DNA from: DAOUAG01 sp034432935
Lineage (GTDB): Bacteria; Chloroflexota; Dehalococcoidia; SM23-28-2; RBG-16-64-32
Direction of reading: 5' to 3'
NCBI GenBank assembly: GCA_034432935.1
Contig: DAOUBD010000028.1
Location: 1 to 64,000 of the forward strand
Length of the DNA: 64,000 nt
This document shows, piece after piece, positions 26,114-34,572 of this stretch. The notes under the pieces are model-generated. The model was given only the letters and a program-made list of their open reading frames with translations. It searched no databases and was not told the DNA's origin. Position 1 is the stretch's first letter, and each line of letters begins with the position of its first letter. A program made the position numbers and the translations under genes.

Positions 26114-27549
26114 GGCCGCGCCGGCTGAAGCCAGATGGGGTTCGTCATGGCCCAGACCACCTCGCCGCGGACGGCGTTGCCCCGGTACCCCCGCAGCTCC
26201 GCCCGAACGTAGCGATGGCCCTCGGGGTCCAGAGAGAAGCTGAACACGATGTCGTCCCGGTCAAGGGGGATGATGTCCAGGGGGTGCCCGTCACAGAGGA
26301 GCCAGAGGCGCCGGTCCTGCCCGCCCCGGACGTGGACACGGAACTGGACGCGCCTTCCTTCGGGCACCGCCACGGTATCGCCCATCATCTTCTCGAAGCG
26401 GCCGTCACCGTCCGCGTCCGCCTCCAGCGCCAGCACCGCCCCGTCCGGGGCATCGCTGATGAACACATGGCCGCGCCGTATGCCATCCAGGATGGACGCC
26501 TCGCTGGGGCCGCCCTCGGCCCAGACCCAGGTGGTGGGGTTGCCGAGCCCGTGAGGGTGCCGCGGCCGCGCCGGCGGCACCGAATGGGTGTCCGACCCTC
26601 CGACCGCCACGACCCGCTGTCCGCGCCGCAACAGGGCGTCCCAGCGTTCCAGCGACTCCCAGTTGTAGAAGCGCCAGGGGGCCTGCCAGACCTCCATGCA
26701 CGGATACCCATCCCAACCCCGGAAGAACCAAGGCGGGCCCACGCTCTTGGGGTGGTTCACAGAGATGAGGCCGCTCTTGCGCAGCACGTATTCCCGCACC
26801 GCCCGCATGGCGTCATCATCGGCGCAGCGGAACTCCACCCACTCCCGCAGCCCCCAGACGTTGGCGTGCCCGAAGTACGTTGTGACCTCTTCTCCCGGGA
26901 TGAGGACGATGGGCAGGCCGGATAGCGCCTCCACCTCCTCGTGGTGCGTGACGGTGTTATGATCCGTGATAGCCAAGAAGTCCAGGCCCAACGCCATGGC
27001 GGCGCGGGCCAGCTCTTCAACCGTGTTCTCGCCGTCGGAGTGCACCGTGTGGGAGTGGAGGTCTCCCTTCACCCAGCGGCTGCGGCCGTCCGCCTTCCGC
27101 GCCGGCCGGCTCCCAGCGGTCCGCGTACCCGGGGCGTTGGCATCGGGGCCTTCCGCCACCTCCAGGCGCACCGTCACCTCGTAACGCGCCCCCTCTGGTT
27201 CGATGCGATCCACCCCCAGCATCACGTGCCACTGGCCCGGGAAGAGGGGGCCACGGATGTACCCTGGGGTGGCCTCATGCGGCGCGATGAAGAACTCCGG
27301 TTTGGAAGACCCGCTCCAACCCCTGAAGCCGGGAGCGTCCAGAAACCCGTGGCCGCGGGAGTCGAAGAGGCCGATGTCTACGGTGTTCCCCGGCCCTAGG
27401 CCGAAGGGCGCCCTCACCGGATCGGAGTAGGAGTAGGAGACGTGGAGCCGACGCGTCCGCTCAGGAACGGGGAAGGGCAAGTAGAGGAATGGGCTGCGCC
27501 GCACGTCCTCAGGCCTGATGTGGCCTTCCATGCGCACAATGCGCTCCAA
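26110..27549 (-). CDS. CehA/McbA-family PHP metallohydrolase
   Basis: 479 aa. The TTG start at 27549 is supported by AAGGAGG 8 bp upstream; an ATG lies six codons later. The first 150 residues form a beta-sandwich. The PHP domain then begins VKGDLHSHTVHSDGENT and contains FLAITDHNTVTHHEE, VLIPGEEVTTYFGHANVWG, SVNHPKSVG and GGSDTHSVP, so most metal-binding His/Asp residues are visible. A C-terminal beta domain follows. Family members hydrolyse phosphoesters or other esters. The coupling to a GH38 enzyme suggests it acts on a substituted sugar. Confidence 0.88.
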   Translation of the reverse strand: MERIVRMEGHIRPEDVRRSPFLYLPFPVPERTRRLHVSYSYSDPVRAPFGLGPGNTVDIGLFDSRGHGFLDAPGFRGWSGSSKPEFFIAPHEATPGYIRGPLFPGQWHVMLGVDRIEPEGARYEVTVRLEVAEGPDANAPGTRTAGSRPARKADGRSRWVKGDLHSHTVHSDGENTVEELARAAMALGLDFLAITDHNTVTHHEEVEALSGLPIVLIPGEEVTTYFGHANVWGLREWVEFRCADDDAMRAVREYVLRKSGLISVNHPKSVGPPWFFRGWDGYPCMEVWQAPWRFYNWESLERWDALLRRGQRVVAVGGSDTHSVPPARPRHPHGLGNPTTWVWAEGGPSEASILDGIRRGHVFISDAPDGAVLALEADADGDGRFEKMMGDTVAVPEGRRVQFRVHVRGGQDRRLWLLCDGHPLDIIPLDRDDIVFSFSLDPEGHRYVRAELRGYRGNAVRGEVVWAMTNPIWLQPARP

Positions 27550-27636
27550 GGGTCAGCCTCCTTGCGCACCGCGAGGGAACGATTCGTGGCGCCAGTGTAG
27601 CACAGGCCCACGGGCAGCCGGTAGGCAGGCCGGCGG

Positions 27637-28473
27637 CTAGACGGCGGACAGGCGCCGCACCAGGAGGCAGGGCACGCGCCCATGCTGGGCGACGGGATAG
27701 GCCACGCTGCCCAGCACCCGGCTCAGGCTGCCGTTGCCCCGGGTGGCCATGGCGATGAGACCCGCGCCACAACCGTCCGCCAGCCGCACGATCCCCTCGA
27801 AGGGCTCCCCGGTGGTCACCATGGTCTCCGCCTTTACACCGGCTCCCTGCGCCTCGAGGGCCGCCCGTGCCAGGAACGCCCGCGCCTCCTCCAGGCAACC
27901 ATCCAGCGCCCGGGCCACGCCCGGCGGCGCCTCCCTCGGGTCGCTATAGATGCCGATGGGCCTCACGACGTGGCACAACACAACCGAGCCACCCACCGCA
28001 CCCGCCAGCTCCAGGGCCGCCGGGAGCGCGTGACGGGATTCCGGAGTCGCATCCAGGGGTACGAGAATCTTGCTTACCTCCCGCCACGGCCGGCTGCCGC
28101 TTGCGGCCCCTCTCACCACCACGACGGGCCGGGGCGCGTGGCGAAGGACCATGTCCAGAGCCTGGCCGAACAGCCAGCGGCTGGTCCCGTAGGTCATCAC
28201 CGTCAGCTCCGCCCCAGCAGCCGTGGCCACGATCACCTCTGCCGCGACCCCAGAGGCCACCTCGACACTCACCTTGAGCCCCTCCGACTCGATGTTTGTC
28301 TGGTGGCGTTTGAGATAACGCTGGGCCGGGCCAGAGCCATCCGGGCGGCCCCCCTCCAGCACCGTCAAGAGGTGAAGGGACGCGCCGCAGCGGGCCGCGA
28401 GATGCTTGGCCCAGGCGAGCCCTGCCTCGGCAGCCGGGGTGCCATCCAATGGCGCGAGGATCTTCCTAGACAT
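27637..28473 (-). CDS. Tandem universal stress protein (two Usp domains)
   Basis: About 278 aa from the ATG at 28473; a TTG 18 bp upstream is less likely. Domain 1 begins KILAPLDGTPAAEAGLAWA, and domain 2 begins KILVPLDATPESRHALPAA. Each ends with a GxxGS-type segment (MTYGTSRWLFGQALDMVLRHA; MATRGNGSLSRVLGSVAYPVA). The second copy has the ATP-binding look (G-2x-G-9x-G(S/T)). Tandem Usp proteins are usually cytoplasmic stress proteins. Confidence 0.93.
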   Translation of the reverse strand: MSRKILAPLDGTPAAEAGLAWAKHLAARCGASLHLLTVLEGGRPDGSGPAQRYLKRHQTNIESEGLKVSVEVASGVAAEVIVATAAGAELTVMTYGTSRWLFGQALDMVLRHAPRPVVVVRGAASGSRPWREVSKILVPLDATPESRHALPAALELAGAVGGSVVLCHVVRPIGIYSDPREAPPGVARALDGCLEEARAFLARAALEAQGAGVKAETMVTTGEPFEGIVRLADGCGAGLIAMATRGNGSLSRVLGSVAYPVAQHGRVPCLLVRRLSAV

Positions 28474-28559
28474 ACGTGCCCCCAAGGGCAAGACGTTAAC
28501 AACCGGTTAAGAGTTACAAGGGCCGAGCCAGGGCAGCGGGTGTATGATGCCAACAGACC

Positions 28560-29714
28560 ATGAGCACGCTGCTGCGCAACGCCCACATCGTTACCCCGGA
28601 TGAGGAGATACCTTCGGGCTCCGTCCTCATAGAGGGCCAGAAGATAGCGGGCGTAGGCGCCGACCTGGCGCCCCCGGACGGCGCGCAGACCCTCGATCTC
28701 GGAGGGCTGACCCTGGCGCCCGGGTTCGTCGACCTGCATGTGCACGGCGGCGGCGGCTTCTCCCTCATGACCCCCGATCCAAGCGAGGCGCAGGGCTACA
28801 GCGCCTGGGTTCCGGCCACCGGCGCCACCTCGTTCCTGGCCACCATCTGCGCTTCCACACTGGAAGAGGGCCTGCGTTTCATCCGGGCCGCCGTGAAGGC
28901 CGCAGGAAACCCGCCGGGCGCTAGCCTGCTGGGCATCAACCTGGAGGGCCCCTTTGTCAACTCCGCGCGCCGGGGGGCCCTGCCCCCATCGTGGCCGCTG
29001 CCCCCGGACCAGCGCGCCTTCGATGGCATAGCCCAGGCCGCCCAGGGCCGCCTGCTGGTGATGACGGTAGCCCCCGAGCTGGCGGGCGCCGATGCCCTCA
29101 TCCGGGCGGCCGTGGCCCGCGGCGTACGTGTGTCCGTTGGCCACACGGACGCAGATTACGAGACCGCCCGTAGGGCGTACGATGCCGGGGCCTCCCAGGT
29201 CACCCACGCCTTCAACGCCATGCGCCCTTTCCACCACCGCGAGCCCGGGCCGGTAGCGGCCGCGCTGGACTCGCCGGGGGTCATCCTGGAGGTCATCGCT
29301 GACGGCGAGCATCTGCACCCCTCGGTGGTGGGCCTCCTGGCGCGCGCCTTCGGCCCTGAACGCATCGCCCTGGTCACCGACGGCGTCGCCCCAGCGGGCC
29401 TGGCAGCCGGAGCCCTGCGCATCGGGATGGAAGTGGCCCAGCTCCGGGGCCGCCGCGTGGAGCTTCCGGACGGCACCCTGGCCGGCGGCGCTTCCACCAT
29501 GGACGCCCTTGTGCGCAACGTCGTGCAGTGGGGCTGCGCCAGCCTTTCGGAGGCCGTTCGTATGGCCGCATCCACGCCGGCCGCCGCCCTAGGCCTGGAC
29601 CGGCGCAAGGGCCGCATCGCCCCCGGCTACGACGCCGACCTGGTGGCCCTGGACGCGCACCTGACGCCAGTGATGACCTGGGTGATGGGGCAGCTCGTTT
29701 TCTCGGCCCGCTGA
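28560..29714 (+). CDS. nagA: N-acetylglucosamine-6-phosphate deacetylase
   Basis: 384 aa. Metal and substrate motifs are intact: GFVDLHVHGGGGFSLM, NLEGPFVN, SVGHTDADYETA, THAFNAMRPFHHREPG and ALVTDGVAPAG with the catalytic Asp. It converts GlcNAc-6-P to GlcN-6-P in amino-sugar or wall recycling. A TATGAT box 11 bp before the ATG and no clear ribosome site suggest a very short leader. No nagB or transport gene is adjacent. Confidence 0.94.
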   Translation: MSTLLRNAHIVTPDEEIPSGSVLIEGQKIAGVGADLAPPDGAQTLDLGGLTLAPGFVDLHVHGGGGFSLMTPDPSEAQGYSAWVPATGATSFLATICASTLEEGLRFIRAAVKAAGNPPGASLLGINLEGPFVNSARRGALPPSWPLPPDQRAFDGIAQAAQGRLLVMTVAPELAGADALIRAAVARGVRVSVGHTDADYETARRAYDAGASQVTHAFNAMRPFHHREPGPVAAALDSPGVILEVIADGEHLHPSVVGLLARAFGPERIALVTDGVAPAGLAAGALRIGMEVAQLRGRRVELPDGTLAGGASTMDALVRNVVQWGCASLSEAVRMAASTPAAALGLDRRKGRIAPGYDADLVALDAHLTPVMTWVMGQLVFSAR

Positions 29715-29799
29715 GAGGCTCTGCCTCTTCCGCTGTAACCGCTGAGGCCTGTGGGCGTCTTACCATTCAGGACTGCACTCTGAAGTCAGTCCGGCTTCG

Positions 29800-29909
29800 A
29801 GCTTCGACAAGGGCAAACCGTTCCGAAAGGGCGGGGCGCAAAGCCACGGGCCTAAACCCCGGCGCTAAACGGGGCAAGGCCGCCGGGCCGCCGAAGGCGG
29901 ATTGAAGCT
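29800..29909 (+). promoter_or_regulatory. Cyclic-di-GMP-I riboswitch aptamer (GEMM-I)
   Basis: The conserved core is present in order: GGGCAAACC (29811-29819), a GAAA tetraloop at 29825-29828, GGGGCGCAAAGCCAC, then GGGCCTAAAC, where the tetraloop receptor is expected. The outer P1 helix can form between AGCTTC at 29800-29805 and GAAGCT at 29904-29909. The element lies 71 bp upstream of a GGDEF gene. The three G residues before CAAACC agree with the c-di-GMP class as I remember it; the cGAMP subclass differs at a nearby base and is not ruled out. How binding alters expression is not evident: there is no clear terminator, and control of translation is possible. Confidence 0.88.
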
Positions 29910-29979
29910 AAACGCATACCGGGACGCTGGCCCTTCGGAGCTGCAGCCGGAGAGACGCTACAGATAGACAGGTGGAAGC

Positions 29980-30837
29980 ATGCGAGCTCCGGGGCCCCAC
30001 GGGCGAGAAACTATAGAGGAGGAGATCGAACGGGAAGAGCGCGCCGTTGGCCGCGTGGTCAAGGCTGGCGGCGGGGCCGTCACAATCACCACCCTGGCCG
30101 CCCTGGGTCTCCTGGTGATGAGCGCGGACCACGCCTGGCAGTACCTGACGCTGGCCATGCTCGGCGGAGTGCCCCTGCTGTATGCCTTCGGTACGACAGC
30201 CGTCACCCGCCGCATGCAAAAGTCGCTCCTGGAGCGGTACCAGGATCAGATACGGAGGCGCTTGGCTGAGCTGGAGGAGACGGCCTCACGGGATGAACTA
30301 ACAGGGCTGCGCAACCGGCGCTATTTCTACCAGGTGCTGGCGGCAGAGATCGAGCGCTGCCAGAGCAGCAAGGAGCCGTTGGCCCTGATCATGATGGACA
30401 TGGACAAGCTCAAGAACATCAACGACGAGTACGGTCACCGGGTGGGCGATGCCGTCATCGCCGGCCTGGGCCGGGCCATCGCCACCCTCACCAGGGCCAC
30501 CGACGTCGCGGCCCGGCTGGGGGGCGACGAGTTCGGCATCGTCATGCCGGGCACGGACAAGCGGGGCGCCTTCACCCTGGCCCAACGCCTCATGGACTAC
30601 CTGGAGAGGACCCCCATGTACGAAGAAGGCGCCACCCGCGTCATGGCCAGCGTCTCCATCGGCGTCTCCGGCTTCCCCTGGGGAGGCGAGTCCGTGGAGG
30701 AGCTGATCCAGTGGGCAGACGCCGATATGTACGCCAACAAAGTCTCGCGCCGCCTGCCCCCCGTTATGGCCAAGGCCGAGGAAGGCCGCGAGACCCGCCG
30801 TCTGCCCGACGCCGACGACTTCATAACAGGGTTCTGA
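29980..30837 (+). CDS. Membrane-anchored diguanylate cyclase (GGDEF)
   Basis: 285 aa. Two membrane helices lie near residues 28-46 and 52-72, followed by a coiled linker and the GGDEF domain (SRDELTGLRNRRYFYQVL onwards). The active-site loop RLGGDEFGIVMP is intact near residue 181. An RxxD inhibitory site (RATD) lies five residues before it, so the product should inhibit the enzyme. It makes c-di-GMP and is the first gene after the c-di-GMP riboswitch. Its TGA overlaps the ATG of the HD-GYP gene. Confidence 0.95.
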   Translation: MRAPGPHGRETIEEEIEREERAVGRVVKAGGGAVTITTLAALGLLVMSADHAWQYLTLAMLGGVPLLYAFGTTAVTRRMQKSLLERYQDQIRRRLAELEETASRDELTGLRNRRYFYQVLAAEIERCQSSKEPLALIMMDMDKLKNINDEYGHRVGDAVIAGLGRAIATLTRATDVAARLGGDEFGIVMPGTDKRGAFTLAQRLMDYLERTPMYEEGATRVMASVSIGVSGFPWGGESVEELIQWADADMYANKVSRRLPPVMAKAEEGRETRRLPDADDFITGF

Positions 30838-31754
30838 TGGCAACGGAACGCGACCCCAGGCCGCTGCGCCCAACAACAGGAGGAGAGCCCCCGCTCATGA
30901 AGCAGCCTAAGCATCCCACGAAGGGACGCCCCAAGCTTGTCAGCGCCGCCATCTGGCTGGCCGCCGCCCTCGCGGCCGGAGCGCTGGCGGCCCTGGCCTA
31001 TTTCGTCAGCCCCATCCTCACTCTGGTCATCGTCTGCTTCCTCCTCTGGTTCACCCTCTGGCGCCTCATCCGTAACTTCTACCGGCAACAGGCGTCCTTC
31101 CACCGTCAGCTGGAAGAGATGAGGGCCAGCTACGAGTCCATCATCGGCACCCTGAGCGGCGCCCTGGGCCTCGTGGACAGCGTAACGGCCCGGCAGGCCC
31201 AGCGGATGTCTCACCTGGCCTCCGTAGTCGCCTGGCAGATGGGGCTGCGCAAGGAAGACGTCCGCCGCATCGAGCAGGCGGCCATCCTCCACGATATCGG
31301 CAAGATGGGCATCGGGGAGAACGTTCTCTCCAAGGCGGGCCCCCTGACCCCCAGCGAGTGGGAGGCGATGAAACGCCACCCCAAGCTGGGCTTCCAGGTG
31401 CTGCACGGCATCGGCTTCCTGCGGGACGTCGCCGAGATCGTCTACGCGCACCACGAACGCTGGGATGGAGGCGGCTACCCGAGGGGCCTTTGCGGCGAGG
31501 AGATACCGCTGGGTTCGCGCATCTTCGCCGTTATCGACGCCTATCAGGCCATGACTTCGGACCGCCCCTACCGCCGCGCCATGAGCCATGCTGAGGCCGT
31601 GGAGGAGCTGGTGCGCAACGCCGGCAGCCAGTTCGACCCCGGCGTCGTCCAGGCCTTTCTGGAAGCAGAGAGGCGTGGCCTCATCTCGCCTGAGGCCGCT
31701 GCCCCGCCGGAGGCAGCGGCCCCATCGGGCGCCACGGGAGTCGCCCTCGAATGA
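30837..31754 (+). CDS. Membrane-anchored HD-GYP phosphodiesterase
   Basis: 305 aa from the ATG that overlaps the GGDEF stop; an ATG 60 bp later with AGGAGG upstream is an alternative start. Two membrane helices (ILTLVIVCFLLWFTLW and the one before) precede the HD-GYP domain. ILHDIGKMGIGE near residue 150 and HHERWDGGGYPRGL near 205 carry the metal ligands and the GYP signature. HD-GYP enzymes break c-di-GMP to pGpG or GMP. A cyclase and a hydrolase are thus made from one message. Confidence 0.94.
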   Translation: MATERDPRPLRPTTGGEPPLMKQPKHPTKGRPKLVSAAIWLAAALAAGALAALAYFVSPILTLVIVCFLLWFTLWRLIRNFYRQQASFHRQLEEMRASYESIIGTLSGALGLVDSVTARQAQRMSHLASVVAWQMGLRKEDVRRIEQAAILHDIGKMGIGENVLSKAGPLTPSEWEAMKRHPKLGFQVLHGIGFLRDVAEIVYAHHERWDGGGYPRGLCGEEIPLGSRIFAVIDAYQAMTSDRPYRRAMSHAEAVEELVRNAGSQFDPGVVQAFLEAERRGLISPEAAAPPEAAAPSGATGVALE

Positions 31755-32323
31755 CCCAGCCGCTGACGGCGCCCGAGGCCAGCATCACCCGCGTGGTAGC
31801 CGAGATCGTCATGGGCCGCTACCGGGTGACAGGTGAGCTGCGTCTTCCTGGCCTCCCCCGCCGCTTCGTGGACCTCATGAACGCCCTGGAGCGCTCCTTT
31901 GCCATCGCCTTCGACGCCCTCATCGAGCCCCTGGCAGCCGGCGGCGACGGCGACACGGCGACGCGCCTCGATGTCGTCCAGCTCCAGCCGGAGGCCATCC
32001 TCTTCGCCATCAAGCGTGGCGGAGATGAGCCGCCGCGCAGCAGTTTCGAGGCGGTAAAGAAGGTGCCGGTGCCCTCCGTAATAGTGCTGCCCGGGTTCAA
32101 GATCGTGGGCAAGGTCTGGGAGATCCCAGGGGCAGACCCCCTGCGTGTGGCCTTGGTGGGCAAGCACCAGTTCGTGCCGGTCACTGAGGCAGAGATCTTC
32201 TCCTCCTACGGCGCGGCCTCTTGGCACGAGCCCTTCGTGGCGGTCAACATGGGCCGGGCCCTCCTCTACGCCCCGCGGACCGCGGAGCGGGGCCGCGGCG
32301 AGAATCCCGGCCCGGACATCTAG
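31751..32323 (+). CDS. Uncharacterised protein with an internal duplication, third gene of the c-di-GMP operon
   Basis: 190 aa, overlapping the HD-GYP gene by 4 bp (ATGA). The two halves look alike: EIVMGRYRVTGELRLPG...FAIAFDALIE...VQLQPEAILFAIKR and VIVLPGFKIVGKVWEIPG...FVPVTEAEIF...VAVNMGRALLYAPR. The pattern suggests two small beta-barrel or Sm-like units of about 80 residues. There is no signal peptide or membrane segment. I do not recognise a named family with confidence (a DUF6812-like domain is possible). Its position suggests a c-di-GMP effector or adaptor, but no PilZ RxxxR motif is visible. Confidence 0.75.
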   Translation: MTQPLTAPEASITRVVAEIVMGRYRVTGELRLPGLPRRFVDLMNALERSFAIAFDALIEPLAAGGDGDTATRLDVVQLQPEAILFAIKRGGDEPPRSSFEAVKKVPVPSVIVLPGFKIVGKVWEIPGADPLRVALVGKHQFVPVTEAEIFSSYGAASWHEPFVAVNMGRALLYAPRTAERGRGENPGPDI

Positions 32324-33156
32324 ACGTCGTCCGGCAGTTCTTGCCCCGTCTGCCTGGCCAAACGCTCGGCGGCCCCGAAGCGTTCGCGCCGGAACTCTTC
32401 CCCGTAGCCGAAGCCGGCCCGCTGGCCCACCGCCCTGGCCCAGGCCCTGATCTGCGCCTCGATGATGGGCCTGAAGTCCTTGGGGCTCGCGTCCCGCAGC
32501 GCCGGGATCTCCAGGCCAGAGGCCCGCAAGGCGATCTGGGCCTCCATTACCGTCATCTCCATCTGGCAGACGTGGGCGCAGAGGGCGTCGATCTTGCGGC
32601 CAATGTAACTGCTGATGTCCACCACCTTGTTCACGTCCCGGGGCGACTTGGCGAAGTAGTAACGCTCGCCGACGTAGTGGGGCGCCAACCCCTCATCGCG
32701 GTGTTCCGGGTGATAGAGGGGGAAGTGGGCGAAGGCTGCCGCCTCTGCCGCGGCCCAGGCCACCGCCCGGTGGTCCTGATGGTCCTCGTAGGGCGCGTGG
32801 GGATCCCAGGTGAAGATGACGTCCGGCCTGTGCCGGCGGATGGCGCGCATGCAGCGCTCCCTCAGCTCGTTCAGAGGAGTCTCGGAGAGGCGGCCGTCTT
32901 CGTAGCCGAGGAACTCCACGTCTGGGTTCACGCCCAGGATGCGCGCCCCCTCCCGGGCCTCCTGCCGCCGGGCCTCGGCCGTGAACTGGGGGCTCCACTC
33001 CGGCTCCAATGTCCCGCGCTCGTTGTTGGTGGCGATGACCTCCCGGATCTCGTACCCCAGGTCCGCCATCTTGGCTATCGTGCCGCCCGCCATGAACTCC
33101 ATGTCGTCGGCGTGGGCGACGATGACCAGCACCCGCTTCTTGTCCTCGGCAGACAT
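32320..33156 (-). CDS. PIG-L family deacetylase (LmbE-like)
   Basis: 278 aa. The metal-binding start VIVAHADDMEFMAGG (in place of the common AHPDDE) and the later FTWDPHAPYEDHQDHRAVAWAA supply Asp and His ligands. PIG-L enzymes remove acetyl groups from N-acetylglucosaminyl compounds such as bacillithiol or mycothiol precursors and antibiotics. The stop overlaps that of the convergent duplicated-domain gene by 4 bp. The next gene upstream on the same strand is the ceramidase-like gene, 4 bp away. Confidence 0.92.
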   Translation of the reverse strand: MSAEDKKRVLVIVAHADDMEFMAGGTIAKMADLGYEIREVIATNNERGTLEPEWSPQFTAEARRQEAREGARILGVNPDVEFLGYEDGRLSETPLNELRERCMRAIRRHRPDVIFTWDPHAPYEDHQDHRAVAWAAAEAAAFAHFPLYHPEHRDEGLAPHYVGERYYFAKSPRDVNKVVDISSYIGRKIDALCAHVCQMEMTVMEAQIALRASGLEIPALRDASPKDFRPIIEAQIRAWARAVGQRAGFGYGEEFRRERFGAAERLARQTGQELPDDV

Positions 33157-33160
33157 GCCT

Positions 33161-34519
33161 CTACCCTCCCCGCTGCGCTGCGCCTCGGGCGGCCTCTTGC
33201 AAGACGCTTGCCGCAGCCTCTCGCACTATCGCCTCCGCCTCGGGCGAGCAGAAGGTGACCCCGGACTCGTAGCCGCCTTCCTCGTAGGCGTCTGGCGGGA
33301 TGACGTAGCCCACGTAGTCGTTGGCGTAGCAGGCGATGAGCAGTTCGTCCAGCCCGGACGCCCGCCGGATGGCCTCCCCAGTCTCGGCGAAGAACTCGCC
33401 AGGCAAGCCTAGGACGGCGACGCCGTCACCTAGCACTAGCGCCTGGACCTCCGTGCGCTGGACGCGGGCCTCGCCGCGCACCCGGGCCCAGGCCGCAGCC
33501 CAGCGCTCGCTCTCGGTCCTGGTAAGCTGGGCCATCACCTCCCGCCGCTCGCCGCTCCCCTCAGGCAGCGCCCCGGCCCTGGCCCGTAGCTCCTGGAGGC
33601 GGACGGCGTACTCCTCATCGGGCGCGAAGGGGCGTAGCGGCAGGGCGATCTCGCGCAAAGCAGCGCCGAACTGGGGCGTGACGAGGCGGCCTGGGACCGG
33701 CTTCTCCGGGAACTCGTTCCAGCGGATGTTGTGGGCCCGCTGGCCGGGGCCCAGGGTGCGCAGCTCACCCATTACGCGCAGGGCCTGGCCGGCTATGATC
33801 TGGCCTACTCGGGCCACGCTCTCGAAGTCCTGCCTGATCCACACGGGATTGACGTTCCCGCAGGCCCCGTTGAGGTAGACGCAGGGGGCGCCGGTCTGCT
33901 CCAGCAGGAGGCGGGCAGCGGCGCCTGGGAACTCCCCCGAGAGCATGAGGTTGGCCCCGCTCAAGACGGTGCCGTGGCATGCGAAATTGAGCACAGACGC
34001 CACGGGGCCTTCGTCCGCATCGGCCAGCAGCACCCGCATTACGGGATCGATGGGCCAGTCCGGATGGCGCCGGTTCATGCTTACGGTGTCCAGGATGGTC
34101 CGGCCGGCCTTCAGGGTGGCCGGCCTGCGTCCCTCCCAGGCCCGGGCGATGGCCCCCGCCACCTGGTCCACGAAGCGCCCGGCTAGCGCCTCGTCCAGGC
34201 GCGAGAACATCCCTCCCCGCAGGCCATAGGGGCCCGCATGGTTGTGCGTGGCGGCGAGAAGCAGGCCTTCCGCCGGCACGCCCGCGGCCTGGAAGGCCCG
34301 GCGGCGCAGTTCCGCCGTCACCTCCGGGTGCATCCCCAGGAGGTCGCAGGAGACTATGGCGCAGCGGCCGCTGGGTCCGTAGTCCAGGACAACGACCCGC
34401 GCCTCCAGAGGGTCGTGCACGCCCTCCGAGGGTGTCGTGCGGTTGCCGTAGCCATCCATCAGAACGCCCACGGGCGGCGTGATGTCGGCGGCGGCCGCGC
34501 CGGCCAGGAGCGAGGCCAT
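33161..34519 (-). CDS. Neutral/alkaline ceramidase N-terminal domain protein
   Basis: About 452 aa from the ATG at 34519. Starts MASLLAGAAAADITPPVGVLMDGYG, the typical opening of this family, and has ATHNHAGPYGLRGG as the zinc-site segment. NFACHGTVLSG and NGACGNVNPV are further conserved parts. Bacterial homologues lacking the C-terminal ceramidase domain are common and usually uncharacterised amidohydrolase-like proteins. It runs directly into the PIG-L gene (4-bp gap), so both probably work on related N-acyl substrates. The start has no clear ribosome site. Confidence 0.85.
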   Translation of the reverse strand: MASLLAGAAAADITPPVGVLMDGYGNRTTPSEGVHDPLEARVVVLDYGPSGRCAIVSCDLLGMHPEVTAELRRRAFQAAGVPAEGLLLAATHNHAGPYGLRGGMFSRLDEALAGRFVDQVAGAIARAWEGRRPATLKAGRTILDTVSMNRRHPDWPIDPVMRVLLADADEGPVASVLNFACHGTVLSGANLMLSGEFPGAAARLLLEQTGAPCVYLNGACGNVNPVWIRQDFESVARVGQIIAGQALRVMGELRTLGPGQRAHNIRWNEFPEKPVPGRLVTPQFGAALREIALPLRPFAPDEEYAVRLQELRARAGALPEGSGERREVMAQLTRTESERWAAAWARVRGEARVQRTEVQALVLGDGVAVLGLPGEFFAETGEAIRRASGLDELLIACYANDYVGYVIPPDAYEEGGYESGVTFCSPEAEAIVREAAASVLQEAARGAAQRGG

Positions 34520-34572
34520 AGCGCCACGAATGATAGGCAAGCGGGAGCGGTGTGTCGAGATGCGGGGCGCCC

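Noticed and set aside
29910..29979. A second riboswitch or a terminator after the c-di-GMP aptamer
   Set aside because: GC-rich pairing is possible here, but no conserved core and no hairpin followed by T residues could be seen.
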